Shown: positions 1 to 8,932 of the stretch, piece after piece
How positions within the stretch are numbered: the stretch's first letter is position 1
Layout of the letters: each line of letters starts with the position of its first letter
Assembly: GCA_001303585.1 (NCBI GenBank)
Contig: LJTT01000012.1
Coordinates: forward strand, 32,929-96,928
Source of the DNA: Betaproteobacteria bacterium SG8_41
GTDB lineage: Bacteria; Pseudomonadota; Gammaproteobacteria; Burkholderiales; SG8-41
DNA: 64,000 nt
Reading direction: 5' to 3'
The notes under the pieces: model-generated
Told to the model about the DNA's origin: nothing
What the model saw: only the letters and a program-made list of their open reading frames with translations
The model's database searches: none
Position numbers and translations under genes: made by a program

Positions 1-1
1 T

Positions 2-112
2 GAGGGAATGGTGCCCGGCGGCGGATCTCCGGAATCATTTGCGAAGTTTCTCCGGCAGCAGGTCGAAAAATGGCGCAGGGTTGTCAAAGAGGCGAACATC
101 AAAATTGGGTGA
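2..112 (+). CDS. Bug/TctC-family tricarboxylate receptor, C-terminal end only
   Basis: The gene is cut by the left edge; only the last 36 residues are present. They end in KWRRVVKEANIKIG, the usual C-terminal helix of periplasmic Bug (TctC) solute-binding proteins, which typically close with a motif like KWxxVVKEANIKxD. The family binds small carboxylates in the periplasm. A hairpin terminator follows 30 nt later, so this gene probably ends its transcript and the MmgE/PrpD gene at 221 is expressed separately. The ligand cannot be inferred from this fragment. Confidence 0.8.
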   Translation, partial: EGMVPGGGSPESFAKFLRQQVEKWRRVVKEANIKIG

Positions 113-142
113 CCGTTATCGGTGCGCCAACAACAGCCGCCG

Positions 143-172
143 ACGCCCGGCTTCGCAGCGGGCGTTTTTTTT
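143..172 (+). terminator. Rho-independent terminator after the Bug gene
   Basis: A 7-bp perfect stem (ACGCCCG at 143-149 pairing with CGGGCGT at 159-165) with a 9-nt loop is followed by an uninterrupted run of eight T (165-172). Its position between the receptor stop and the next gene fits an intrinsic terminator. Confidence 0.8.
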
Positions 173-220
173 CGAGCAATCTAATAGTGGACGAGTGATT
201 GAGGAGTCACTGGAGGAAAT

Positions 221-1636
221 ATGACTCTCGCACGCCAGCTGGCACAGCGCATTACGGCGATGTCTTACGAAACCCTTCCGCCGGAGGTCGGTTACTGGTG
301 CAGGATTGCAGTGCTCGACACGGTGGGGGTCACGTTGGCCGGTTCCCTCGAGGAGGCGCCGCGCTTGGTCGAGGATGTGCTCGACTTGCAGTCCGGCGAG
401 GGCCCCTGTCTTGTCTTCGGCAGCGCCCGGCGTGTGCGTCCCCTCGATGCCGCGCTGGTGAACGGCACGGCAGCGCATGCCCTTGATTTTGACAACACGG
501 CCAAGAATCTGGGCGGGCACGTGTCAGCGGTGATGGTCCCTGCGCTGATTGCTGCAGGCGAGGCGTTCGGGGCAAGCGGGCGCGAGGTGCTGCTGGCGCA
601 TGCCGCCGGTTACGAAGTAGGCGCGCGTATCGGGCGCTGCGTAAATCCCTACCACACCGAGAGGGGCTGGCATCCGACAGCGACGATCGGCGTTTTTGCA
701 GTGGCATCCGCCTGCGCGCGGTTGCTTGGATTGACGACGGCCGAGACGGAAACTGCGCTCGTGATCGCCGCGTCCCATGCGGCGGGAATCAAAGCCAACT
801 TCGGCACCATGACCAAGCCATTGCATGCCGGCCAGTGCGCGCGCGGCGGACTGCTCGCGGTGCTGCTCGCACGCAAGGGCTATACCGCCAACCCTGAAGC
901 ATTCGAGCACAAGCAGGGTTTTTTCAAGGTCTTCAACGGTGAGGGTAATTACGACGCGGCGCGCGCCCTCGAGGGGTGGAAGGATTGGGAGATCGCGTCC
1001 CCGGGTGCGAGCTACAAGCTCTACCCTTGCTGCTACAGCACGCACGCGGCGGTGGAGGCGGCGCTCAACCTGGTGCGCCGGCACGGCCCGTTCGACACGC
1101 GCACGGTGGCGCGCGTCGATTCATGGACGCCGGCGCGCGGGCTTGCGCACACCGACCGTCCCGATCCCGACAGCGTGCTGGCGGCCAAGTTCAGCGTGCA
1201 GTACTGCGTGGCCCGCGCGCTGATGCACGGCAAGGTCGTGCTCGAGCATTTCGAAGGCGACGCCTGGCGCGATCCGGCGGTGCGGGAGTTGCTGCCGCGC
1301 GTCCATGCGACACCTTACACCGGCAAGCCGTTTGCGGATGACGATCCGTTCGACGCGGAAGTGAAAGTGACGTTGACGGACGGGAGAACGTTCTCGGAGA
1401 AGGTGGACCGGCCGCTCGGCAGGACTTCGGATAACCCGATTCCGCCCGAGTATCTGAAGGCCAAATTTGAAAACTGTGCTTCTCGCGTCCTGGCCCCGCC
1501 AGCGGTGGCGGCGGTGTGCAGCGGCATCGAGTCATTGGAGCAAGTGGGCTCGATGCGGGAGTTCACGCGCCTGCTCGAGCCGGCCGCCGTCGTCGCGAAG
1601 CCCGTCAGGCAAGCGGTAAAAGGAGGTGTCGCCTGA
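221..1636 (+). CDS. MmgE/PrpD family protein
   Basis: A 471-residue protein of the MmgE/PrpD fold, the family of 2-methylcitrate dehydratase, cis-aconitate decarboxylase and iminodisuccinate epimerase. The N-terminal half carries the family hallmark HALDFDNT (about residues 86-93), then a Gly/Ala-rich helical core. Length is normal (450-480). A GGAGG ribosome site at 212-216 fixes the ATG at 221. It leads a co-directional set with a TcuA-like flavoprotein, amidohydrolases and isocitrate-type dehydrogenases, so a hydratase, dehydratase or isomerase step on a tri- or dicarboxylate is the likely role. The exact substrate is not readable from sequence. A paralogue lies at 43131-44504. Confidence 0.88.
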   Translation: MTLARQLAQRITAMSYETLPPEVGYWCRIAVLDTVGVTLAGSLEEAPRLVEDVLDLQSGEGPCLVFGSARRVRPLDAALVNGTAAHALDFDNTAKNLGGHVSAVMVPALIAAGEAFGASGREVLLAHAAGYEVGARIGRCVNPYHTERGWHPTATIGVFAVASACARLLGLTTAETETALVIAASHAAGIKANFGTMTKPLHAGQCARGGLLAVLLARKGYTANPEAFEHKQGFFKVFNGEGNYDAARALEGWKDWEIASPGASYKLYPCCYSTHAAVEAALNLVRRHGPFDTRTVARVDSWTPARGLAHTDRPDPDSVLAAKFSVQYCVARALMHGKVVLEHFEGDAWRDPAVRELLPRVHATPYTGKPFADDDPFDAEVKVTLTDGRTFSEKVDRPLGRTSDNPIPPEYLKAKFENCASRVLAPPAVAAVCSGIESLEQVGSMREFTRLLEPAAVVAKPVRQAVKGGVA

Positions 1637-1775
1637 GGTTTCCGTCGGCCCGGAAGCGGTCGAGTCCGGGCGGCATCAGCAATCGAGACAAGAAGGGCTT
1701 CAGAATCACGGCAGCAGCGCCTGATGCGGGGAATCGCGGAGGGCGTTTTGGTGCCGTCGTCAGAAATTCAATCGA

Positions 1776-3296
1776 ATGAGGATGAAAGCCGTGCAACAGT
1801 TTGACGTGTTGGTCGTGGGCAAGGGAAACGCAGCGCTATGCGCGGCGTTATCGGCGCGGGATGCCGGTGTGACGGTGGCCATGCTGGAAGCAGCAACGGA
1901 GGAGGAATCCGGAGGCAACAGCCGTTTCGCCGGGGGAGTGATGCGCTTTGCGTACAGCTCGGTCGAGGATCTCAAGAAGATTACCGACATCCCGGAAGAC
2001 GAGGCGAAAAACACCGATTGGGACAGCAACACAGTCGAGGAGTTTTACGATGACTTGTACCGTGTCACGAGCTACCGCACCGATCCGGACTTGAGCGAGG
2101 CACTGATTACGAAGAGCCTGGAGGGCATGATGTGGCTGCGAAGCCAGGGTGCGAGCTTCGTGCCGAACTACGGTTCGCAGTCGGCCATCGTCAATGGCAA
2201 GCGCGTGTTCTTCGGCCGGTTCCCGCTCACCGCGAACGGCGGCGGCGCGGGCCTGGTGGAAGACCTGACGAAGACCGCCGTCAAGAAAGGCATCGAGATC
2301 TTTTACGAAACGCGGGCGGTCTCTCTGATCTATGACGGCGAGCGCGTGCTGGGCGTGCGCGCGAGGCGCCAGGGCAAACCGGTCGAATACCGGGCGCGCG
2401 CGGTCGTGCTCGCCTGCGGTGGTTTCGAGTCGAATCCCGAGTGGCGCACGCGCTATCTGGGTCCCGGCTGGGAACTCGCCAAGGTCCGCGGCACGCGCCA
2501 CAACATGGGCGAGGGCCTGAAGATGGCGCTTGAAATCGGCGCCTGCCCCTACGGCAACTGGTCCGGCCGCCACGCGGTGTCGTGGGAGCGCCACGCGCCG
2601 GAGTTCGGCGTGGTGGAGCGGTCGCACGATCCCTACCGGCACAGCTACCCGCTGTCCGTCATGATCAACGCGGAGGGAAAACGCTTCGTGGACGAAGGGG
2701 CGGATTTCTACAACTACACCTACGCCAAGTACGGCGCGGAAGTGCTGAGGCAGACGGGGCAATACGCCTACCAGCTATTCGACGCCAAGACGAAGCCGCT
2801 CCTGAAACAGGAGTACGGCGGCCGGAACGTGACCCGGTTTACCGCCGACACGCTGGAAGAGCTTGCCGAAAAACTTGAGGGTGTGGATCCCCAAGGGTTT
2901 CTGAAAACGATCAAGGAATACAACGCCGCCGTGCGCACGGACGTGCCGTTCAATCATGCTGTCAGGGACGGGCGCTGTACCGTGGGCATCGATCCGCCGA
3001 AGTCGAACTGGGCGAACCCGCTCGATACGCCGCCGTTCGAGGCCTATGGCGTGACCTGCGGCATCACGTTCACATTCGGCGGGCTGCGCATCAACCACGA
3101 AACCGGACAGGTGCTCGATCTGGGCTACGCGCCGATTCCCGGTCTCTACGCCGCCGGCGAGATGGTGGGAGGGATTTTCTATTTCAACTACCCCGCGGGC
3201 ACGGGCCTCGTCTCAGGCCTGGTGTTCGGCAGGATCGCCGGCGACGGGGCTGCCGCCGCCGTGAAAGCGGCTCCCGCGCCCAAGAAGAAGGCCTGA
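1776..3296 (+). CDS. FAD-dependent dehydrogenase, TcuA/fumarate reductase flavoprotein family
   Basis: A 506-residue FAD_binding_2 flavoprotein. Residues 10-40 form a Rossmann dinucleotide site (VVGKGNAALCAALSA), followed by GGNSRFAGGV, which resembles tricarballylate dehydrogenase TcuA more than succinate dehydrogenases. The C-terminal FAD segment GLYAAGEMVGG is intact. TcuA oxidises tricarballylate to cis-aconitate, which would suit the neighbouring PrpD-like and isocitrate-type enzymes. The start at 1776 is the longest; ATG at 1782 and GTG at 1791 are alternatives and no strong ribosome site separates them. No TcuB-like electron-transfer partner or signal peptide is visible. The stop overlaps the next start (TGATG), implying translational coupling. 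Confidence 0.82.
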   Translation: MRMKAVQQFDVLVVGKGNAALCAALSARDAGVTVAMLEAATEEESGGNSRFAGGVMRFAYSSVEDLKKITDIPEDEAKNTDWDSNTVEEFYDDLYRVTSYRTDPDLSEALITKSLEGMMWLRSQGASFVPNYGSQSAIVNGKRVFFGRFPLTANGGGAGLVEDLTKTAVKKGIEIFYETRAVSLIYDGERVLGVRARRQGKPVEYRARAVVLACGGFESNPEWRTRYLGPGWELAKVRGTRHNMGEGLKMALEIGACPYGNWSGRHAVSWERHAPEFGVVERSHDPYRHSYPLSVMINAEGKRFVDEGADFYNYTYAKYGAEVLRQTGQYAYQLFDAKTKPLLKQEYGGRNVTRFTADTLEELAEKLEGVDPQGFLKTIKEYNAAVRTDVPFNHAVRDGRCTVGIDPPKSNWANPLDTPPFEAYGVTCGITFTFGGLRINHETGQVLDLGYAPIPGLYAAGEMVGGIFYFNYPAGTGLVSGLVFGRIAGDGAAAAVKAAPAPKKKA

Positions 3297-4324
3297 TGCA
3301 GGCGGGCGGGGCGGGCGATACGGTGCGCGGCGGCGTGGCGGCAATTGACACGCACGCGCACTGGTACCCGAAGGAATTCATTTCACTTCTCGATCGGGAA
3401 GCCGCCGCCAATGGCGGGCGGATGGGCCGGAACGAGAAGGGTATCCCGGTCTTTTCGCTGCCGGGAGTGCAGCCGGTCTCGGCGATGCCGCCCCTCATGG
3501 TCGAGCCCGAGCTCATTCTGGCGGAGATGGATCGGCGCGGCATCGAGACCTTCGTTCTTTCGCTGACCAATCCGATGGTCTACTGGGCACCAGCGTCGTT
3601 CGGGTTGACGCTGGCACAGACTTGGAACAACGCAAGCACCGCAGTTCATCAGGCACATCCGGAGCGGTTCATCGGCAGCATTCAGTTGCCGATGCAGGCG
3701 CCGGAGCTGGCGGCACGGGAACTCGAACGCGCGGCGAAGCTCCCGGGCCTGAGGGTCGTGTACCTGGCAACCCATATCAACGGCAAGAATCTCGATGACA
3801 AGGCGTTCTGGCCGGTGTACGAGTGTTGCGAGGCGCTTGGGCTTCCGATCTTCCTGCACCCGCTCTACCCATGCGGCGGTGAGCGCATTGCCACGCACTT
3901 CATGCGCAACCTGTGCGGCAATACGTACGAGAACGGGCTGGCAGCGGCCTCGCTGGTCTTCGGCGGGGTGCTGGACGCCTTCCCGCGGCTGGTCGTGATG
4001 CTGCCGCAGGCGGGAGGCGTCTTCCCCTGGCTCATCGGGCGTTTTGACCGCGGCGTCCAGGTCAGGAAGGAGCTCAGGCACATGCGGCAGCCGGCGAGCG
4101 CTTATCTGCGGCGCTTCTACTACGACACCGTCAGCCACCACCCGCGCATCCTGAAATTCCTGACCGAGCTGGTCGGTGTCGATCGCGTCGTGCTGGGCAG
4201 CGACTACAACCAGGACATGAGCTGCGAGCAGCCGATCGATTTCGTCGCATCGGTGCCCGGGCTGACGCAACAGGACCGGCAGCTGATTCTGGCAGGGAAT
4301 GCGCGGCGCTTGCTCGGGCTCTAA
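3296..4324 (+). CDS. Amidohydrolase family 2 (ACMSD-like) with altered active site
   Basis: A 342-residue TIM-barrel amidohydrolase (PF04909, the family of aminocarboxymuconate-semialdehyde decarboxylase and 4-oxalomesaconate hydratase). The metal motif HAH is at residues 20-22, FLHP supplies another ligand, and LGSDYN near the C-terminus carries the conserved Asp. The His that normally opens the HAGG motif is Gln238 (QAGG) here, whereas the neighbouring paralogue keeps His. The start overlaps the preceding stop by one base. The role is probably hydration, hydrolysis or decarboxylation of a carboxylated intermediate, but the missing His makes activity uncertain. Confidence 0.85.
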   Translation: MQAGGAGDTVRGGVAAIDTHAHWYPKEFISLLDREAAANGGRMGRNEKGIPVFSLPGVQPVSAMPPLMVEPELILAEMDRRGIETFVLSLTNPMVYWAPASFGLTLAQTWNNASTAVHQAHPERFIGSIQLPMQAPELAARELERAAKLPGLRVVYLATHINGKNLDDKAFWPVYECCEALGLPIFLHPLYPCGGERIATHFMRNLCGNTYENGLAAASLVFGGVLDAFPRLVVMLPQAGGVFPWLIGRFDRGVQVRKELRHMRQPASAYLRRFYYDTVSHHPRILKFLTELVGVDRVVLGSDYNQDMSCEQPIDFVASVPGLTQQDRQLILAGNARRLLGL

Positions 4325-4367
4325 CGACGTGACCCGCGACCGGTCGCGTAGCTGAAGGAAAAATGAA

Positions 4368-5357
4368 ATGCCCGTAACAGACCTGCATGCGCACTGGTTT
4401 CCGCAGCCCTGGATAGACCTGCTGCTGAAAGAAGCCGAAGCAAATGGCGCCCGAATGGGCCGCAGCGAGAGAGGGCACCCCATGATCGACATCACGGGGG
4501 TGCCGCTCAAATCGGTCTTTCGGCCCGACATGGTGGAGCCCGCCATCATCCTGAAGAGCATGAACGAGTCGAAGGTGGACGTGCGCGCGTTGTCGCTCAC
4601 CAACCCGATGGTGTACTGGGCGCCCCCCGCTTTTGGACTGAAGCTCTCGCAGGCGTACAACGACGCTTGCGTGGCGCTGCACAACGCTCACCCGGACCGT
4701 TTTCTGGGAACTATCATGCTGCCGCTGCAAGCTCCGGATCTTGCCGTGCAGGAACTCGACCGCGCCGCTAAGCTGCCCGGCATGCGGGCCGTGTACATGG
4801 CGATGCACGTCGGGGGCAGGAACGTGGACGAGAAGGCGCTGTGGCCGGTCTACAGGCGCTGCGAGGAGCTGAGGCTGCCCATCTTCATGCATCCTGTAAA
4901 TCCGCTCGGCATCGAGCGGATGCGCAATTTCCACATGCGCAATCTGTGCGGCAATCCGTACGAGGCGGGTATTGCGGCCGCATCGCTCATATTCGGCGGG
5001 GTACTGGACGCTTTTCCCGGGCTCGACTTCATGCTTCCGCATGCGGGAGGAACCTTCCCGTGGCTCATTGGCCGCTACGACCGTGGCGTCGCGGTAAGAA
5101 AGGAGCTCGCGCATGTGAAGCAGCCGGCCAGCGCGTACCTGCGGCGGTTCTATTACGACACGGTCAGCCACGAGCCGAGAATCATCCGTTTCCTCATCGA
5201 TCTGGTTGGCGCCGACCGCGTCGTCGTGGGCAGCGACTACAATTTCGACATGGGTTACGAGCAGCCGGTCGATTTCGTCGAGCGGGTGCCGGGGCTCACC
5301 GCGCAGGAGCGGAACCTGGTATTGAGCGACAATGCCGCGCGGCTGCTCAGGCTCTAG
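4368..5357 (+). CDS. Amidohydrolase family 2 (ACMSD-like), paralogue of the upstream gene
   Basis: A 329-residue amidohydrolase closely similar to the preceding gene throughout: both contain TNPMVYWAP, PASAYLRRFYYDTVSH and GSDYN. HAH is at residues 7-9, FMHP follows mid-sequence, and His225 opens HAGGTFPW, so the expected metal and catalytic residues are all present. A GAAGGA ribosome site precedes the ATG. The tandem pair looks like a local duplication in which this copy retained the canonical active site. It acts in the cytoplasm (no signal peptide). The substrate is unknown; cluster context suggests an unsaturated di- or tricarboxylate. Confidence 0.87.
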   Translation: MPVTDLHAHWFPQPWIDLLLKEAEANGARMGRSERGHPMIDITGVPLKSVFRPDMVEPAIILKSMNESKVDVRALSLTNPMVYWAPPAFGLKLSQAYNDACVALHNAHPDRFLGTIMLPLQAPDLAVQELDRAAKLPGMRAVYMAMHVGGRNVDEKALWPVYRRCEELRLPIFMHPVNPLGIERMRNFHMRNLCGNPYEAGIAAASLIFGGVLDAFPGLDFMLPHAGGTFPWLIGRYDRGVAVRKELAHVKQPASAYLRRFYYDTVSHEPRIIRFLIDLVGADRVVVGSDYNFDMGYEQPVDFVERVPGLTAQERNLVLSDNAARLLRL

Positions 5358-5562
5358 AACCGAAAAAATATTGACCACCGATGAACGGCGACAAGAAAAC
5401 GCAGCCTTGCCTCGTCCGGGTTTTCGTCTGCGTGTATCCGCGTTTATCCGCTGAATCTGGTTTCTCTTGGCGTCATGGCGGTTCAATAAACGGCTCGCTT
5501 GGAGCCTTGGCGGTCGAGAATCGTGTTTTGTTCGTGCCCAATTTTGCACAAGGAGCGTGGTA
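5358..5562. repeat. Intergenic repeat region (10-mer and GGCGG-type families)
   Basis: After the amidohydrolase stop comes a degenerate CCGATGAACGGCGACAAG-type arm (5376-5400), then the opposite-orientation arm GTCTGCGTGTATCCGCG (5427-5445), then a third segment with GGCGTCATGGCGG and CTTGGCGGTC. These belong to the families described in the findings. The long open frame that could start at 5467 reads through this repeat and is not used as the start of the next gene. Confidence 0.65.
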
Positions 5563-6618
5563 ATGCTGAAGATCGGAATATTGCTCGGCGACGACATCGG
5601 TCTGGAGGTCGTTCCCGAGGCCGTCAAGGTGATGAAGGCCGCTGCGGCAAAGACCGGGTTGGAGGTCGAGTGGCAGGAGCTGGCAATCGGCAAGCGCGGT
5701 CACGAGCAGCACGGGCACACGATGCCTCAGGTCACCGTCGCGGCGCTGGAGAAAACCGACGGTTGGTTGTGCGGGCCGATCGGTCACGCCGCCTATCCGC
5801 GCAATGACCCGACCTGGATCATGCCGCCGATACGCAAGCGCTTCGAGCTTTTCGCGAGCATCAAGCCCGTGAAGTCGTATCCGAATGTCCCGTCCCTGCA
5901 CAAGGACGTGGACATCGTTTTTCTGCGCGAGGTCACCGAAGGCATGCAATCCTCCGACACGGTGGTTGCGGGCGCGGGCGAGTTCCGGCCGAACGACGAG
6001 ATTACGATCGCGTCCCGAGTCATCACGCGCCGTGGCTCGAGGCGCGTCGCGCTCGCGGCGTTCGAGGTCGCGCGCACGCGCAAGAGGAAAAAGGTGACAG
6101 CGGTGCACAAGGAACCGGTCTACCGCCTCGCGTGCGGAATGTTCGCGGAGGAATGCCGCAAGGCGGCGAAAGAGTTTCCCGAGGTGGTTTACGACGAGGC
6201 GCTGGTCGACGGCTTCTCCATGAAGCTCATGATGAATCCCTGGCAGTACGATGTGGTCGTCACGACCAACCAGTTTGGCGACATCCTGACTGACCAGGGC
6301 GCCGGACTCGTCGGCGGGCTTGGGCTCGCGCCCGGCCTTTGCATTGGCGAGCACCAGGCGATGGCGCAGGCCACGCACGGTTCGGCGCCGGACATTGCGG
6401 GGAAGAACATCGCCAATCCCTACGCCCTCATCCTCTCGGGGAAGATGCTGTTCGAGTGGCTCGGCAGGAAGCGCAACGAGCCCAAGGCGAGCGCGGCGGC
6501 GCAGCGCATCGATGAGGCCGTCGACAGGGTTATTGCCGAGGCAAAGCACCTCACAGGCGACCTGGGCGGGCGCGCGAGCACCAGCGAGATGGGTGACGCC
6601 ATCGCCGCTGCAGTCTGA
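5563..6618 (+). CDS. Isocitrate/isopropylmalate dehydrogenase family protein
   Basis: A 351-residue beta-decarboxylating dehydrogenase. The N-terminus GDDIGLEVVPEAVKVM is the family's start strand-helix, NQFGDILTDQGAGLVGGLG (about 234-252) is the metal-binding signature, and HGSAPDIAGKNIANPYA the nucleotide-side motif. The ATG at 5563 follows AGGAG at 5551-5555; an upstream in-frame start at 5467 would add repeat-derived residues and is rejected. The family oxidises and decarboxylates 2-hydroxyacids such as isocitrate, isopropylmalate, tartrate or homoisocitrate. The substrate here is unassigned. It is tandemly duplicated with the next gene. Confidence 0.87.
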   Translation: MLKIGILLGDDIGLEVVPEAVKVMKAAAAKTGLEVEWQELAIGKRGHEQHGHTMPQVTVAALEKTDGWLCGPIGHAAYPRNDPTWIMPPIRKRFELFASIKPVKSYPNVPSLHKDVDIVFLREVTEGMQSSDTVVAGAGEFRPNDEITIASRVITRRGSRRVALAAFEVARTRKRKKVTAVHKEPVYRLACGMFAEECRKAAKEFPEVVYDEALVDGFSMKLMMNPWQYDVVVTTNQFGDILTDQGAGLVGGLGLAPGLCIGEHQAMAQATHGSAPDIAGKNIANPYALILSGKMLFEWLGRKRNEPKASAAAQRIDEAVDRVIAEAKHLTGDLGGRASTSEMGDAIAAAV

Positions 6619-6685
6619 CACCGGTGACCAGTGACCTGGGCCGGGCCAGTAAGGCGTTTGAATTTGGTTATGTTAGGAGAGAAAG

Positions 6686-7744
6686 ATGGCTTTGAAGCTG
6701 GGAATCGTGGCGGGGGACGACATCGGGCCGGAGGTTGTGCCCGAGGCGGTAAAGGTGATGAAGGCGGCTGCGGCAAAGACGGGTCTGCAGCTCGAATGGC
6801 AGGAGCTGCTCACGGGAGTCCGGGGGCATGAGGTGCACGGGCACACCTGTCCACAGAGCACCGTGGATGCGCTATTCAAACTCGATGGCTGGGTCTTCGG
6901 GCCGCACGGCCACGATGCCTACCCCAAGAACGACCCGACCTGGATCAACCCGCCGCTGCGCAAGAAGTACGAGATGTACGCCAACGTGAAGCCGGTGAAG
7001 TCTTATCCAAACATCCCGTCCGTGCACAAAGACGTGGACATCGTGTTCCTGCGCGAGACGACGGAAGGCATGCAGGGGGGCGGCGTCGTGGTCGCGGGCA
7101 GCGGGGAGTTCCGTCCCAACGACGACATTTCAATCGGCATGCGCGTCATCACGCGCAAGGGTGCCAACCGGGTGGCGCGCGCCGCCTTCGAGATCGCGAA
7201 TACCCGCAAGCGCAAGATCGTCACATCGGTGCACAAGGCGTCGGTGTACAAGTTGTGCTGCGGCATGTTCGCGGAGGAGTGCCGCAAGGTCGCCGAGGAC
7301 TTTCCCGATGTGAGGCTGGAGGAGATCCTGGTCGACGGTTTCGCGATGAAGCTTGTGATGAACCCGCAGCGCTTCGATGTGGTGGTGACCACCAACCAGT
7401 TCGGTGACATTCTCACTGATGAAGGCGCTGGGCTCGTCGGCGGCCTCGGGCTCGCGCCGGGGCTGGTGATGGGCGAGCGCTATGCGATGGCCCAGGCGAC
7501 GCACGGCTCGGCCCCCGACATCGCGGGGCAGAATATTGCGAACCCCTACGCAATGATCATGTCGGGCAAGATGCTCTTCGAGTGGCTCGGCCGGAAGCAC
7601 AAGGAGCCCAAGGCCACCGCCGCGGCTCAATTGATGGATGCGGCAATGGACAAGGTGATCGCGGAGGCGAAACACCTGACCGGTGACCTGGGCGGCAAGG
7701 CAAGCACGACGGAGATGGGCGACGCCGTCGCCGCAGCGCTGTAG
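6686..7744 (+). CDS. Isocitrate/isopropylmalate dehydrogenase family protein, tandem paralogue
   Basis: A 352-residue paralogue of the preceding gene, alike along its full length (GDDIGPEVVPEAVKVMKAAA at the start, NQFGDILTDEGAGLVGGLG and HGSAPDIAGQNIANPYA later). A clear AGGAGA site sits before the ATG. Two side-by-side copies with intact motifs suggest either a hetero-oligomer, as in NAD-isocitrate dehydrogenases, or two related substrates. It closes the putative tricarboxylate cluster that begins at 221. The 67-nt gap before it contains two copies of the GTGACC repeat (CGGTGACCAGTGACC) directly after the previous stop. Confidence 0.87.
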   Translation: MALKLGIVAGDDIGPEVVPEAVKVMKAAAAKTGLQLEWQELLTGVRGHEVHGHTCPQSTVDALFKLDGWVFGPHGHDAYPKNDPTWINPPLRKKYEMYANVKPVKSYPNIPSVHKDVDIVFLRETTEGMQGGGVVVAGSGEFRPNDDISIGMRVITRKGANRVARAAFEIANTRKRKIVTSVHKASVYKLCCGMFAEECRKVAEDFPDVRLEEILVDGFAMKLVMNPQRFDVVVTTNQFGDILTDEGAGLVGGLGLAPGLVMGERYAMAQATHGSAPDIAGQNIANPYAMIMSGKMLFEWLGRKHKEPKATAAAQLMDAAMDKVIAEAKHLTGDLGGKASTTEMGDAVAAAL

Positions 7745-8032
7745 CTGGCGGTGTGCTAGAGCCTGACCACGGAGGACGCCAAGGCCGCGGAGGAAAAGAA
7801 GAGCTCTACCGCAAAGAACGCTAAGGTCGCAAAGGCTTACAGAATTGAGTTGAAACGTACAGTCTGTGTCGTGCCCGACCACTGACATTCCTTTATGCCA
7901 CTCTTAGCGTTTCCTCTGCGACCTTAAGGTTTACACCGATAAGTATTCCTTTGCGTCCTCCGCGCACTTGGCGGTAAGGCTTTGCGTTTCACAGTAGAAT
8001 CACGACTCACGAATCACTGTCTTTATTTGGCC
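7745..8032. repeat. Intergenic inverted repeat arrays (GGACGC/CGCAAAG family)
   Basis: The 288-nt gap has no gene. One arm (about 7770-7835) contains GGACGCCAAGGCCGCGGAG and CGCAAAGAACGCTAAGG; the opposite arm (about 7900-7980) contains CTTAGCGTTTCCTCTGCGAC and CTTTGCGTCCTCCGCG, so the two could pair across about 70 nt of unique sequence. A short ACGACTCACGAATCAC stretch (8001-8016) belongs to the CGTGAAT family. Confidence 0.7.
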
Positions 8033-8620
8033 ATGAAGCTCTACCTTACCGATGCCTCCGGCAACTCGTACAAAGTGCGGGTTCTAGCGTCCATTCTCGG
8101 AGTTCCGTACGAGAAGGTTTACGTGGACTGGCCAAGCCGGGAGCACAAGTCTCCCGCGTTTCTCAAGCTCAATCCGCGCGGCCAGGTGCCCGTCATGGAG
8201 GTGGAAGGCAAGGTGTTCTGGGACTCGACGGCGCATCTCGTCTACCTGGCGCGGAAATTTGGCGGCGAGCAGTGGCTGCCCACGGACCCGCTGGGGATGG
8301 CCGAGGTGATGAACTGGATGGCGTTTGCGCAAAACGAAATCTACTTCGGGCTGCAATGGGCGCGGGGCGTGATCGTGTACGGCATACCGGGAAGCCTGGA
8401 GCTGTTCCAGGGGCACGGGCGCAAGGCGCTGGAAATCCTGGAGAGCCAATTTGGCAAGCATGAATGGCTCGCGCTCGGCCGCCCCACCGTCGCCGATATC
8501 GCGTGCTACCCGTACGTCAAGCGCGCACCCGAGGGGCGAATTCCGCTCGAGCCCTATCCCGGAGTCAACGCCTGGCTGCGTCGCTGCGAGGCGCTGCCCG
8601 GCTGGCTCAAGCTCGACTGA
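8033..8620 (+). CDS. Glutathione S-transferase family protein
   Basis: A 195-residue cytosolic GST: thioredoxin-like N-terminal domain (MKLYLTDASGNSYKVRVL, then LNPRGQVPVME with the cis-Pro of the glutathione site) and an all-helical C-terminal domain. ATG at 8033 begins exactly at the family's first beta strand; the frame is open upstream to 7982 only because repeat DNA lacks stops. No clear ribosome site is visible. It is a close paralogue of the GST at 48740. GSTs of this type conjugate or isomerise electrophilic substrates; no specific substrate can be proposed. Confidence 0.85.
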   Translation: MKLYLTDASGNSYKVRVLASILGVPYEKVYVDWPSREHKSPAFLKLNPRGQVPVMEVEGKVFWDSTAHLVYLARKFGGEQWLPTDPLGMAEVMNWMAFAQNEIYFGLQWARGVIVYGIPGSLELFQGHGRKALEILESQFGKHEWLALGRPTVADIACYPYVKRAPEGRIPLEPYPGVNAWLRRCEALPGWLKLD

Positions 8621-8932
8621 GCGGCAAGCGTTCGCGCGCGCGCATAATATTGGTGAGGCGTAAAACGTGGATCGAATTTTAGCCGCAGATAAACACAGAT
8701 AAACACGGATGTACACCAAACCCCCGGCATTTAACCGCGGTGGGAGCACCCTGAATACTTATATCTGCGTTTATCTGCGGCCAAATAAAGCGGTTTGCGG
8801 TTTTTGAGAAAACGTATCGGCGTCCATCGGCGGCCACTAAGCGATGTTCGGGATTCGGAGATCGGAGTTCAGGGTTCTTGAATATGTAGATCTGTGTTTA
8901 TCTGCGTTTATCTGCGGCTCAATTAACGGGTT
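8621..8932. repeat. Intergenic inverted repeat arrays (CAGATAAACA 10-mer family)
   Basis: This 312-nt convergent gap holds no gene. GCCGCAGATAAACACAGATA (from 8682) is faced by ATCTGCGTTTATCTGCGGCC (8763-8782), which could fold back over about 55 nt. A second arm, CTGCGTTTATCTGCGG, ends near 8916, just before the amidase stop. Read from each gene's own strand, the sequence after the stop is in both cases CCGCAGATAAAC. Confidence 0.75.

Noticed and set aside
4131..6621. Long minus-strand open frames (520 and 382 codons) opposite the amidohydrolase and dehydrogenase genes
   Set aside because: They are antisense shadows of clear plus-strand genes in GC-rich DNA, show no family motifs and have low-complexity Arg/His-rich translations.
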